Origin: Apostichopus parvimensis
Taxonomy: Eukaryota > Echinodermata > Holothuroidea > Aspidochirotida > Stichopodidae
Direction: 5' to 3'
Assembly: GCA_000934455.1 (NCBI GenBank)
Contig: KN882331.1
Coordinates: forward strand, 61,455-90,317
Length of the DNA: 28,863 nt
Shown piece after piece: positions 1 through 12,900 of the stretch. Below the pieces are notes generated by a model, which was not told the origin of the DNA, made no database searches, and saw only the letters and a list, made by a program, of their open reading frames with translations. Both the position numbers and the translations under genes were made by a program. Within the stretch, counting starts at the first letter, position 1; the number at the start of each line of letters is the position of its first letter.

Positions 1-843
1 TAAGGACAAAACATTTAAAATAGTATCTTAGGCAAGATTTCTGCCAGAAAATTTGAAGGGGGGCGGGGAGTGAAATGAAAATGCTAAGAATTTACTGACT
101 GATTAAAAGGGAAACCCTGTATTATTTTAGACAATAAACAACTAAGAGATTGTGCAGGCAACTTGTTGTGGACAATGAAGTCAACAATGCCTTATCTTCA
201 TGTTTTATGGTGTATTGTGCTTGTCAGCATAGTGTCCCTGTGAGGGGGAGGGGGAGGGGGTCGATAGGGATCAGTTGACTTGTGCTAGGTAATGCTAGGG
301 TTTAGTGCTAAAAGTTGGCATTACACTACTTGAGTTCTGGTTTTAGTTGAATTTAAATTATTAAATATCTGTTAAATTCGGTATTAGTATTCAAAAAGGA
401 TGAGTTAGGGATTTAAAAGCCTCTAATAAAGGTCACTTCTGGAATAGAAATGTTTTTTATTTGAGCATACAGATCAATATTTATATTTCCTTCCTGTGTA
501 GGTCTCATAATAAGCCAATAAGCTAACCAGACCTCAACCATTTAATGTAACTGAAAACATCTTAGAAATGGCGGATAGTTCAGTAGCTCAGAGGATTATT
601 GTAATTTTCCCTAGCGTACAGTAATCCACTAGTCAGTTTTCTGTTTGTTCTACCTCGATATTTGTTGATTAAAATCTTTTATTTTGTTTATCAGATCACA
701 CTTTATTTAGGAAAGTCCTAAATTATCTAATTCTGATGCCAAAAATAATAAACCGTCTCACTATCAAATCACTGAAATCACTGGGGAGAACAAGAAATAA
801 AATAATTAATTTTTATCTGTTAGTTCTACTTCACTGTATCCCT
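1..843. other. 3' UTR and flank, no further gene seen
   Basis: AT-rich sequence downstream of the NLR-like gene. Apart from the likely 3' UTR with AATAAA motifs and a G-rich patch near 241-260, I see no coding frame, RNA gene or repeat. Confidence 0.4.
678..707 (-). promoter_or_regulatory. Pair of AATAAA polyadenylation signals (long 3' end)
   Basis: Two minus-strand AATAAA hexamers at 707-702 and 683-678, about 137 and 161 nt after the exon 8 stop. Their distance fits a normal 3' UTR, but such hexamers are frequent in AT-rich DNA. Confidence 0.35.
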
Positions 844-978
844 TCAATGTATCCTTACGTCGTGCCTGGATGCTTTCTTCAGGAGTTCTATGGTTGACTT
901 CTGTGATTCCTGACTGCTTTCGTTATTGATGACGACAGCATTTGAACACAGCTCTGTAATAGTCTGGATGTCTTCGGC
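844..978 (-). CDS. Exon 8: terminal coding exon (candidate)
   Basis: Acceptor cattgcaaag|GCC opens 44 codons and a TGA at 846-844. The translation (AEDIQTITELCSNAVVINN..., ending STIELLKKASRHDVRIH) has the composition and third-base pattern of real coding sequence and forms amphipathic helices. Phase 0 fits exon 7. The acceptor's pyrimidine tract is only moderate. Possible AATAAA signals lie about 140 to 165 nt downstream. Confidence 0.58.
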   Translation of the reverse strand, partial: AEDIQTITELCSNAVVINNESSQESQKSTIELLKKASRHDVRIH

Positions 979-3900
979 CTTTGCAATGAAATGACCAAAA
1001 TTACACAATGTTTAACTGGTCTCTTTCTACTCTAGAAACTGACACTTTCTGAATAAAGTCCTTCAAATTCTAATTCGGGTTTTTACTTGTCTGTCTGCAC
1101 TCTACCCCCTCATCTCCTACAATGATTAGAGCCTTCTTTTGTTCACCTCTTCCTTAATCTTAGACTCTTTAAATCTGTTATTTCGTATTTATTCCACTAT
1201 TTGTTTTATCTGACTCATCACTTTGTGAAGCTGTCAATGAGCATGAGGATATCCTCAGTTTCCCAAACCACCAAATAGTACCTACTAACCCCCCAGTCCC
1301 CCCCCCCCCAGCAACATCTCTTCATTCATATTTCTAACTGACACTTAACCAGAATCGACAACAATTACTGATAAATTTATTTCATTCTTGAAAATGATTG
1401 CAATAGATTAAGCCGCATACCACCCACTGTGTCAGAGTTGTATCATTGCTTCAATGGGATTTTCCACGGCACAATGATATTTACACTAGCAGTTAAACAG
1501 GCTATATCAATTACAAAACATGGGCCGTTTTGGTCCTTACATACGTTTACCATCTTATCACCAACCTGTTTCCATTTGCCCGACTGAAGATCAAGTTGAC
1601 TGGTATTTTCCGGCCAAAGAACTTCAGAGAAAGAAAATTAAAACAACATTGATATTTTACTAGTCTTACTAACCTACAATAACAAAATAAAACTAAAATA
1701 ATTCTCAATTGTTATTTGTTTTTGTTGATGGGATCTATATCTCTCTCTTCAGCTCTCTTTCTGGTTTATTCATTTTCCAAACATGCACAAAGAATATATA
1801 TATATATATATATTAACTACTTTATAAATTTAGTAGAATACTTTGCAATTTTGATAAAAATTTTAACTTTTCAGTCAAATTTTGCAACATGTCTTTGTTC
1901 ATCGTTTCAGCATCATAATATTGGTACTGCTTCCACCTACATAAATATTACAGATGAAAAGTAAGTTTTCACTGCAAAATTCATAACAGAAATGACAAAG
2001 GATTGGAACACTTTGAACCATCTCATGTACCCATACACAATGGGATAGGTCCTAACCTTACACAGGCTATATGAATGAATGGTTTACGCACAACTACTAT
2101 CTAGTAGACAACGCAAGAAGTGTACGGCTGTGCTGAAACCAAAATATGCAAATCTATATAATGCACTAGTTCCAATAATTCTCTCCGAAAAGTTGCTCTT
2201 CCCTCCGCACTACCGTCCCGCCCCCCCCCCCCCCTCCCCTCATCCTGCTCTTTCAAACACACACAATAGTACTATTCCCAGCACCCACGCAATGAGTTAG
2301 CACCTTCTTCACACTTATTTAATAATCTCCCAGAGTATTATCTGCCGCAAAATACCTTTAATATTCCTTGATTTTGCTGTTTCCGGTATCATCTCAGGAC
2401 TGATAGATTTTGGCAGTTTACTTTGATAAAACCTGTAAAACAAGAAAATAATCAAGTTAAAAATGGTGACTAGTCTCGCTATAGATTTAAAAGTAAAAAA
2501 AAAAACGTCTTAAAACTTATGATGATTGTTCCTCTCACGCTACTCAATCCTTTCTGAATAATGTTGAACAACACGTACCCAGCTTAGTGTTAATATAAAA
2601 TGATTTCTCTACACATAATTTATATAATATACAGTTTACACATTATATACATAATGACATAATGACAAAACGCTATAATTTCTTTAAGAAAACTGTAGCT
2701 GGCATGAAACAGTAAGGTTGATCATATTTCAAAAAATTCCTCGGCTGATTTTTTCGTTCTTCTCTCTGTTTCCTATTTTGAATGTGATAAATTTAAGCGA
2801 TTTCACTATTCAAATATATTCATGGTCCCAATAATGTTATTAAAATGATACACCCATGTAAATGTACAAACTTAAATATCTATAGCCTACTTGTGATATA
2901 CCTGCCTCGTGACAGGTACGAGGCTCGGTTATAATGAACTAGCCCGTGTTAAAGTGTCTTTCACATAACTGTTTCAACTAAGATTTAAACTGTACACATT
3001 TCACCGTAAAACTGTCGCAGCTGTCATTTGTGGATGAAGAAGTATATTTAATTACTCTTGTTTTGTGTATTAAATCTGCCAACTTTCACTAAAACATATC
3101 TGCTTTCCAAATTATCAAGAATATGTTGACTTTTATAGATATCATTTTCGATAATTTCGATGATGGAATTTCAGCGAAACCGGTGTATATTGTTATTATC
3201 ATCTAAGAGAATTTCCTTGAAGAAACAGCAGCAGGTCAGCTACAGTCGATTCAAATTACAAAGAGTCGAGAAATAATTTATCTTTTTTTTTTTAATATTA
3301 AACTATAATATTATTCAGTCCTTAGATTCTTGGCAATGACAGTACATACACTGTAGCGGCCATACATAATTGATGATTATATTCTGTGTCATGAGTAAAA
3401 CCAGGGTGATTTTTTCATCTCGAAAATCTATCAGGAAATGGTATACCTGTTGGTGGGACTAAAAGTTAGAAGCTGAATCTAAGAGGAAAGGGACTTAGCC
3501 ATTAAAGCCAACGGTTCTCTTGGCTGTTTCAAATGCATTATAAATGTGAAATTGCCGACTTTCTTTATTACTTTAACCAAACCTTTAAAACTATGATTAA
3601 TATATTTTGTTTTATACGCGGTGTTTTGTGTATAGGCCTACATGAGGACATTAATGTTAACCTACATACAAACATCTAAGACGTACGCTTAGACGCTAAT
3701 TTAATTTATACCATTTTTCTTCTCCATATCAATTTCTTGTACTCACCAAAGTTCTTTGAATGTCGTAGACTGTACTCCATAGTTCAATAGTCCAATAACG
3801 TCTTCCTCAGTAAGTTCAGCTGTGTCTATGACTACTATTAACTTCTCCAGTGTCGAGAGGGTTGGTAAACAAAGACCAGATTGGAGCAGGATATTACCTT

Positions 3901-6900
3901 TTTCTACCTTACTGTCGGACCACTGCAGGACTAGTTGAGATATTTGTATCTGCAGTGAGAGGAACACCAGGATTATTATGATCGCTCATTTTAACTTTCA
4001 ACCCTCACGTCTTCTTAATGTAATTTCATTTAATAGCTTCAATTACAGTGCAACTTTACAATTAAATCATCAATAAATCATCAATGATGTAAATTTAACT
4101 ATTTATTCATTTCCGAATATTGTAGTATTATTGTAGTACTAAAGTAACAATATGAATTATTTAGAGCAGTATTGACCTAAAATGATAACAATTCACTACA
4201 AAATATAACATCATTAGGCTATGTTCGACTCCTAAATATGTATTTTGAGTTAGGTTTTATTACTCTGTGTCACGGTGACACTGTCACCGGTACCTACTCA
4301 TGTAGTATTACAATATAATTGTATTAGCTTGCAATCCAGGATAGAAATCTATGTGTGATTGGTTCCATTTTTGTTGCTTTTACATAAAAAAAATAATCTT
4401 GTAAGTCCCCCCCCAAAAAAAAAAAGAAGGAAAACAACAATATCCCACATTTGTTATATTAATTTCCTTTAATAGCTCCAATTACAATGTAACCTGCAAT
4501 TGGTGCTAAAATCATCAATGATTAAACATTTTAATATTTATTCCTGTCCGAATATTGTTGTATTAACCCCCCCCCCCCCAAAAAAAAAAAAAAAAAATTG
4601 TATTGAAACAATCACATATATTTCGGACAAATTACCCTAAATACTAAAAATAAATTAGGACTAAAGTTGTAATATAAATCATTAAGAGTAGAATGTTTTA
4701 TTGACGTAAAATGATATGGGCAAACAAGTAACTGTAATTGTCATGTGTGAGCAGCTTATTACTGTGTATTTCTCTCAGACTTGCTATATTGTTAACATTC
4801 AATTAAATCCCCCCTCTCCCCGCCCCGGACAGATACTATTAATATTTGTCTGTGATACCATGATATCTTTTTCTATTGGTTTCTATACAATACGATTACC
4901 ACTGTGCTAGCGATGCTTTCAAAACGTTTTTGGTTTTCAAATTCCTCCTCGCAAGTTTATATATCCTGTTAGTAGTACTGTAGGCCTAGCTGTTCTACAA
5001 GCCTATTTAATTATCTTTTTCAAAAATAGGATTCATTAAAATATGAACATACTTCAGTCATTTGAGTATTAATATATTTACATCCCCGAAAGCAAAGTTG
5101 TAACCATTTTCAATCCAATGTCAAATAAAGAAAGTGAAAACAGGAATAAACAGAACATTTGCTATCAGTGTGCTGCAACTATGACATCACACCTGTTTTC
5201 TTAACATGTTTGCAAAGGTTTAGCAGTACTTGTCTTCCCCGTTATTAATAATACGCGATTCGAGAAGCGATCGATGGTGAAAATTAAGTTAAACTGTAGA
5301 AACAATCGAAAGAATCTGCCAATTAGTTAAAGGATTGGTTCAGGTGTCTGACATGTCTATCTTGTATGAAAGAGCTCAAAAAGGCAAACAGAACAGTGAA
5401 GAAACTACCATGATAGCATGCTCTGTTTAGGAGATATCACGCTTTGAAGATATAAAAATTTCTTTGAAAATGACTGGTGTAGAAAGACTAACTGTGAGGG
5501 TGTGATGTCACATCCTCACTTTCTTAACATGTGTGAATATATTTCAATCAAAATTAATTACATTTTTTCACAAATCTAAAAAAATATAATCAAAAATTCT
5601 TCAGATGTTAAATCTCTGATACTTCCCTTGACAAATATGAGATCCACATGACATATCTTTTGGTTGTAAGTCATAAAATCTCACAAAACATTTTAATAAA
5701 ATAACAAAGACTTTTCAGAAATGTGAGGATGTGACATCACAGCTAGTCTGATTTCAGCAGTTTCTACACATTCAGATAGAACTTTAAACTTGAATATCTC
5801 CATAACGGAATAAGATATTTGAACAGTTTCTTCATCATTGTGTTTCTTTATTGTCTTCTTTCATATAAGATAAACATGTATGACACCTGAACTAATCCTT
5901 TAATTCAGGGCTACAATTTCTACGACCTGTTCCTTCTTAAATGCTATCCTGAAATATGAATCCTTAGCCACAGTCAGGTCACGATGTACAAACCAAGGAG
6001 GGAAACCATTTAGCATATAAGCCTATTCAGGCGAACAAAGAGGAACCGCGTGAAGACTAACTCTGAAGTAGAGATAAATATATTCAGTGTGTGAAGGTAT
6101 ATAATTAACATATCGAAGTAGTTATTGGTTAAGCGCCCTCAAAAGAGCTCTGCCATATAAAGATTCTAGACTTAGCCTTATTTTAATTCACTGTGCTATC
6201 CAGACTGCGTAATTTGATATCCGTGGCGAGAATTTATATAGAATTAATAACTAACTGTATGTATGTCGTCATCAGCACATACTTGGGAAGGATTACGTCA
6301 TAAAGAGCTAGTTTCAAGCAAATTTAAATATATCTGACTAAGTCATTTGCTTTCAGGTTAATGTTTCACTTTTGTTTTAGTAAGATGTCTCAAATCGACT
6401 TTCAACGAAATTCAACGAATATGGAGATCCGTCAAGTATAGGGCAAGCGTGGAAACGTTGTTTACGTGGTCTCGAGTTATTTGCGGTAGGGAGAGGTGTA
6501 GGCAATAACACAATAAAAACTTACTGTTGCATTGTTCTGGTGCAGAAGTACAAGACGTTTATTTTTCGTTGGTTGACGGAGAGGAACGAGTTACTACAGA
6601 AACTATGTGTACTAGTTCCGCGAAAACTACTGATAGTGCGGATGCCACAGTGATTGATGAATACACAAAGGCGGTAAGAATTTTGAATAAACATTTTGAA
6701 ACTAAGGTTTACAAGGTTGAGACAGCAGGCAGTGCTGTGTGAATTTGGTAAAAGGGATGAACAAATTCGAGATCAAGTAAATGAAAAGTGTATATCTCAT
6801 AATGTACGCACCAAATTGTTAGAAAAGGGGCATAACCTAAAGCTAGACCAGTTAAGTACAATAACACTAACAATTGAACTAGCCGAACAACAGGCACAAC

Positions 6901-9900
6901 AATCACTGGACAAACTTGAAGCGGTTAATCGAGTGAGCGTGGATTCAGGTAAACCACGAAGAAAAGACAATCGTAGCAATGTAACAGCTAGTTCAACAAC
7001 TGGAAAAGGGAGGTGTTATAGATGTGATAACACTGGGCACTACGCCAAAGACAAGATTTGTCCAGCAAAGGGAACAAAGTGCATACAATGTGGTAGCGTT
7101 GGTCAGCAAAGTGTTGCAAAACGAAGGAAGTAAAAAAAGAGCAGGATGGGAATGTTGAAACCATAACTGAGGATTATAAATTTAATGTTCACCGAGTTGG
7201 AGTCCAGTCAAAGCAATTGGAGATCTTAGTTGGCAGTTTTCCAGTATCGATGGTGGTTGACAGCGGTTCGACCGTGAACATAATTGACAAACAATTATGG
7301 CAGAAACTGAAGGCTAAGAGAACTCGATGCATGTCAGAGAGGAAACTAAAATGGTATATTCTTATGGTGCAAAAGAGCCTCTGAAATTGATGGGAAACTT
7401 TAACACTGAAATATCGCTGGTTAATGGTACCAAGCTGATAGCAGATGTCTATGTTCTTGATGGCAAATGACCGCCACTGCTTGGAATATCAACAGCAAAG
7501 GAGCTTGGAGTCTTGATGATCGGAGTAAGTTTGGTCTGTGCGGACATTAACAAGGACTATGCTAAATGTTTTGAGGTTGTGTTGTGTTGGTGAGCTAAAG
7601 GACTTTAAGTTTTGAATTTGGGATGGAGAAGGTCACATTTATGGGGCATGTTTTGTCCAAACGGAATATTGAGCCAACAGAAGCTAGGGTTGAGGCTAGA
7701 AGAGAGGCTAGACAACCAAAGAATGCCTCAGAGGTCAGAGATTTCTTGAGACTTATTAATTTCTCAGCAAGGTATATTCCAAACCTAGTCACCGTGTCTG
7801 AGCCTTTGAGAAGGATAACCCGAAAGAACAACAAATTTGAATGAGGTTCTGTACAGGTTGATATATTTGAGAAACTGAAAGAAATTTTGACCACAACTGA
7901 AGCACTTTGGCATTTTAGGTTAGGTGCAGATAGTACACAACTAGTCACTGACGCAAGTAACGTTGGTGTTGGTGGAGTACTGTTGCCAACTTATGATGGC
8001 GAAACTAGGGTGATAAGTTATGGTGATAAGTAGATTACTTACTGATTGTCGGTACTCTACAACAGAAAAGGTGGCCCTGGCAGTAGTTTGGGCATGTGAA
8101 AAGTTCCATATCTACCTGTACGGTATTAAATTTTAGTTAATTACTGATCACAAACCCCTTGAGGATTTGTATCGTCCAAAGTCACGTCCCAACGCTAGGA
8201 TCGAAAGATGAGTATTAAGGCTAATGTCATACACATATTCTGTGAAATACCTACCTGGTCCAACAAATATTGCAGATGTGTTATCAAGGTCGGTTGGAAG
8301 TCATAGTACAAGTGGGCAAACTGATGTCTTTATTGCTCAAGCTGAAGAATATATTAGATTTGTAGCTAAGTCTGCAGTTTCAAATTCAATCGCGATTCAT
8401 GAAATTGAAGAGGCTTCAAGTGTGTCAAGGAGGAGTCATGGCAAAGTTGTATGAAATATAACCCAATGAGAAAAGAGATAACAAGTCTGGGTTATTTGTT
8501 GTTGAGTGGAAATAGGTTGATCATTCCTAAAGTGTTCTGTACGAAATGTATTGAGTTAGCTCACCAAGGTCACTTAGGTATTGTGGGCACTGAACAAACC
8601 TTGATGAGCAAAGTTTGGTGGCCTAGCATGAACAAATAGGTGGCGAATATGGTACAGTCGTGTAATGGGTGTCAAATTGTTAGATCAGCGACTACCGTGC
8701 CGACAGGTCCGTGGCGAGATCTAGCCATTGACTTCAGGGCATCACATATTTGTAATAGACGCTCTCGAAAATATGTTCACACAACATGAATTGCCCATTT
8801 CTATAACGTCCGATAATGGTCCACAGTTCAAATCAGAAGTATTTGAAATCAAATAATATAAGGCATAGAAGTGTCACTCCATTACACCCCGCAGCTAATA
8901 AGGATATGGCGCACAACAGTACGATGTGAGTCCAGCAAAGTTGATGTTTAGTAGAAAGTTAAGAACTAGATTACCGGAAATTGAAGATGTGGGTAAAAGG
9001 TTTGCGAACGAAGGTGTACGAGATGCTGATGCAACAAGAACATTGAAAACCAAATGTATTTGAATCAAAAACGTGAAGCTCGGGAAAGTGATTTGAATGT
9101 GGAGATAAAGTGTTACTGAGGCAGCCACGCGAAAACAATTAGGCACACCGTTCAGTCTTACACCGTTCACTTTGGTAGAAACGAATGGAAACAGCTGAAG
9201 GTAGACCGTCTCCAAGCAGACGGTTGCCAACGTATTTTGGAAGACTTAATTCTAACTTGATATTGTGTACATCAGAGTCAGTAGTTAAATGTAGAATAAA
9301 TCAACTCTGTGAATTCCCAACATGTTCCAAAGCTGTTCATGTTTCAAATGTTTTACATGTTGATTTAAGAAAGGTGGAGGATGTAGTGTCGTATCAGTAG
9401 CAGTTATACCTATATGCACCCTGATGGTGACCCCCTGAAGGTGACACCCTGAAGGTATTACGGGTGTATTAGTCAATAAACAAGGGCTGGGGTTTAAATA
9501 CGTTGTTTGCGTGCTTTATCGATATAATTCAGGATATTGGAAGGAATATGCTTCACCAAACCCCCTATGCCCGCCTCCATCCCTTTCAAAAAATTATTGG
9601 ATCCTCCTATGCAAATAAAACAAAAGTGGCCTCTACATGAATTAACTTTTGTCACATAGCCCTACGAAATAAAGAATGGCAGATAATAACTTTCTTGCTA
9701 TTTTTGTTCCCTTTTCTTTGAATTGAAATAATATCATAACCTGATGGATGTTTATCGCCTTACATAATGTACTCAGTATTGTTTAATTCTCTATGTGCTG
9801 CTATTACATAGCCAACTAGTTGAATCCAGATAGTAAGTGAGGGTAATGTGCAAACAATATGTCCAGAAGATTACTGTTACTGTACTACAGCAATCAATTA

Positions 9901-12900
9901 AAGAATGTTAACGAAAGTAATCTTGATGGTTTCTTGTGTGCCTTTAGGTGTGTGCGCTTTCTAATGCCGGAGCCGCCTGAAGGTGTGTGTGTGTTGGGGG
10001 GGGGGGCATGAGGGGGCAAGCATGGTTGGGGCGGTTAAATTCCCCTAAGCTTTATCGATATCATGTCATGATTGCATGTCTTCCTTGTATATTTCAGATC
10101 TAATTGAGAACTAAAAAGCATGGTATTTCTTAAACTGCTACAGCTTAGGGTAATTTCACCCTGGACTCCGAATAGGGCTTCTAATTTCAGTGAAATTTAT
10201 TTTTCTCTGATATGTATTCTTGTGTGGCAAAATCATTATCAGAGAACATATCACTTATGCCTAATTTGTAAACATTGCTCAACCATTCTCTGCACTTGTT
10301 TATTAAAACCTAATCTACAACGGTTACAAGTGGCTTCATCTGCCAAATTTATGAAGAGTACCGACCAACTTGGATAGTTAATGACCAGCTGGATATGGTA
10401 CTATATAAACCTTTGGTAATTTAAAGTCTGAAGAAAGTTCCCCGGACAGTAGTGTTACTAGGATAGTGAAGCCAATGCAGTCTCGAGGGGTTTGGTGCCA
10501 TTAAGTACAAAAAAATGATATAAAAACTCCCATCCACGAAAGTTGATCCACTAATATAGATAACATTATCTCATGATGACCTCTAAAGTAGAAATTAAAA
10601 AGACATCCTGTCCTCAACAGAGAAAGAGAGGTACAAAATCTCAAAAATGTCTAAACCAAGCCCTAACCATGGTTGGGTGAAGTTGAACTCTCCTCTGGGA
10701 GCTCTTTTATGTTGTTGCCCAACCTTTCTATACCACCTCCCCAGACACCTGACAATCTGGTTATGGTTTACTGGAAAATTCTTTTGACACTTACCTGGTT
10801 ATTGAAAACTGAAGTGTACTTTCCTTCCTCTGGATTTTTTTCTGTGATATCCATGTATACAGGGTAGTTAGCCAGAGACAAACACATATCTATTTCTGAC
10901 TGACATTCTCAATGTTTAAAATCATTTGAACTTAGTCAGCCAGAGACATACACATGCCTATTTCAGTCTGACATTCTCAATATCAACTGTGATTAGAACT
11001 TAGTTAGCCAGAGAAATACACATACCTATTTCTGACTGGCATTCTCAATATCTAATATCATTAGAACTTAGCCAGAGAAATACACATACCTATTTCAGTC
11101 TGACATTCTCAATATCTAATGTCATAGAACTTAGTTAGCCAGAGACATACGCATATGTATTTCTGACTGACATTCTCAATATCTACTATCATTTGAACTT
11201 AGTCAGCCAGAGACATACACATACCTATTTCGGTCTGACATTCTCAATATAAACTATCATTAGAACTTAGTTAGCCAGAGACATACGCATATCTATTTCT
11301 GACTGAAATTCTCAATATCTACTATCATTAGAACTTAGCCAGATACATACGCATATCTATTTCTGACTGACAATCTCAATATCTAGTATCATTTGAACTT
11401 AGTTAACCACAGACATACGCATATCTATTTCTGACTGACATTCTCAATATCTTATATCATTAGAACTTAGCCAGAGACATACACATACCTATTTCTGACT
11501 GACGTTCTCAATATCTCAAATAATTTGAACTTAGTCATTTGATTTCGTTGTTGAAGTTATCCGTCGTATTTTGCAGCTTTCGAGATTCAGTGCCAAATTA
11601 AAACTTCAGGTCTTGATGCAATAACGTTGGTAAAATGACCAGGCGTCGTTTACAAAAATTACCTGTTGCCTAGTTAAATGTTTTAGAGGCAAACCAGACA
11701 CAAATCTTGGGGATCAGAGGGTAAAAATTGCCCGGCCCCTGCTTAATGTATGGCTTGTAGTTGTACCACATTTGAGCAGAAGAAGCATATTGTTTTTGGT
11801 AGAGATCAATCTGTACGCTGAATACAAGAAGTTTCCATCTCGGTCATCAGCTGTCAAAGTGAATATTGTTTGTCATATCTCAATACTCTTTGATGTACTA
11901 CTTATATTGAAATGTGTTGTTCATCATGGCTGTACCTTACAGCCTAAATTGTCACATCCATATATGAGATTATTCATGTAGCATTGTCGAAACCGCACTG
12001 CAGTTTTGCCGTCTGGTTTGTATTTTGATAAATGTTATTAAAAGGAATCTGTTTTCTTGAAATTGTTCAATCCTTTTTCATCATAACATGCTATTACATT
12101 AAGTATTTTGTTGTTTGTTATGTGATTATGTGTGTTATATGTTTGTGTGTAGGGGTTGTGAGAGGGGTCGGGGTAGGGTGCCTACTAAACATATCATCTT
12201 AAAGGTTCCAAACTAGATAATTTGCTGATCAAGTAAGCCCAATTCGAAGGAGTGCAAACATGTTTTATGTTTCCAAGTTTAGCCTTTTGTTTTGTTTATG
12301 GAAACATGTTGAACAAATTATTCAAGTAAAAAATGTTTTACAACAAATTAAATGAATCTGCAATGGTTGAGTTTGTTTCCAGATGATTGTAGATGATTGT
12401 AGATTATTCAGTCTTGAGATATTGTTTTAGGGGTCACCTGATGCCAGATCTTAAACATAATGCTGATGGTATAATAGTAAGTGTGTACTTAGTGTATACA
12501 GTAGCAGGAATGGTAAGCATTGTGGTAGTTATAATTTGATTTGAGTATGGGTAAAAAGGGATTTGGTTACTGCAAACCCTAGGGGAAAGTGAACTGCTTT
12601 AACTTGCCTCAACAGATTCCCTAGGAGAAGATAAAAGCCTCACCATCAAACACATACACCATGTATGCGGGACTGCATGCTATACATTGTATTGCTTCCA
12701 ATTATTTTTACACACATGTATGTAAATAGGTGTAGGTTCAATTAACTGGGTAAGTATTTGTTCTGTATGCATCATAGATTACAGCACAAATACTTAGATT
12801 ACGTTTCCCTTTAACAACGAACCATATATGGGAAGCATGTTCCAAATTGACAGTATTTCGTAGTGATGAGTGGCAGGTTAGGGTAGTAATCAGGTCTTCA

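Larger units (their letters stand above)
1622..2355 (-). other. Intron 6 with simple repeats
   Basis: GT-AG intron (gtattt...ctgaag) holding an AT dinucleotide run at 1794-1813 and a run of 14 C at 2221-2234. No other structure seen. Confidence 0.55.
6385..9200 (+). mobile_element. Degenerate Ty3/gypsy-type LTR retrotransposon, antisense to host gene
   Basis: Gag with zinc knuckle, aspartic protease, the end of reverse transcriptase, RNase H and integrase follow in the Ty3/gypsy order on the plus strand, within intron 4. Every domain carries frameshifts or stops, and the catalytic palm of reverse transcriptase is absent at about 7607-7620. I could not find matching LTRs on either side; the 5' limit is put at the gag ATG and the 3' limit after integrase, and the true element may run to about 6100 and 9480. 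A TGGCGAG at 6224 could be a remnant of a primer-binding site. Its antisense orientation relative to the gene is the orientation usually tolerated in introns. The copy cannot be active. Confidence 0.88.

Noticed and set aside
6040-9540. LTRs flanking the Ty3/gypsy relic
   Set aside because: No matching direct repeats could be found between the sequence before gag and that after integrase, so LTR boundaries are not claimed.
10120-10377. 85-codon plus-strand ORF and a shorter minus-strand frame in the same place
   Set aside because: Neither has motifs or flanking splice sites that fit the NLR-like gene; chance is the simplest explanation.
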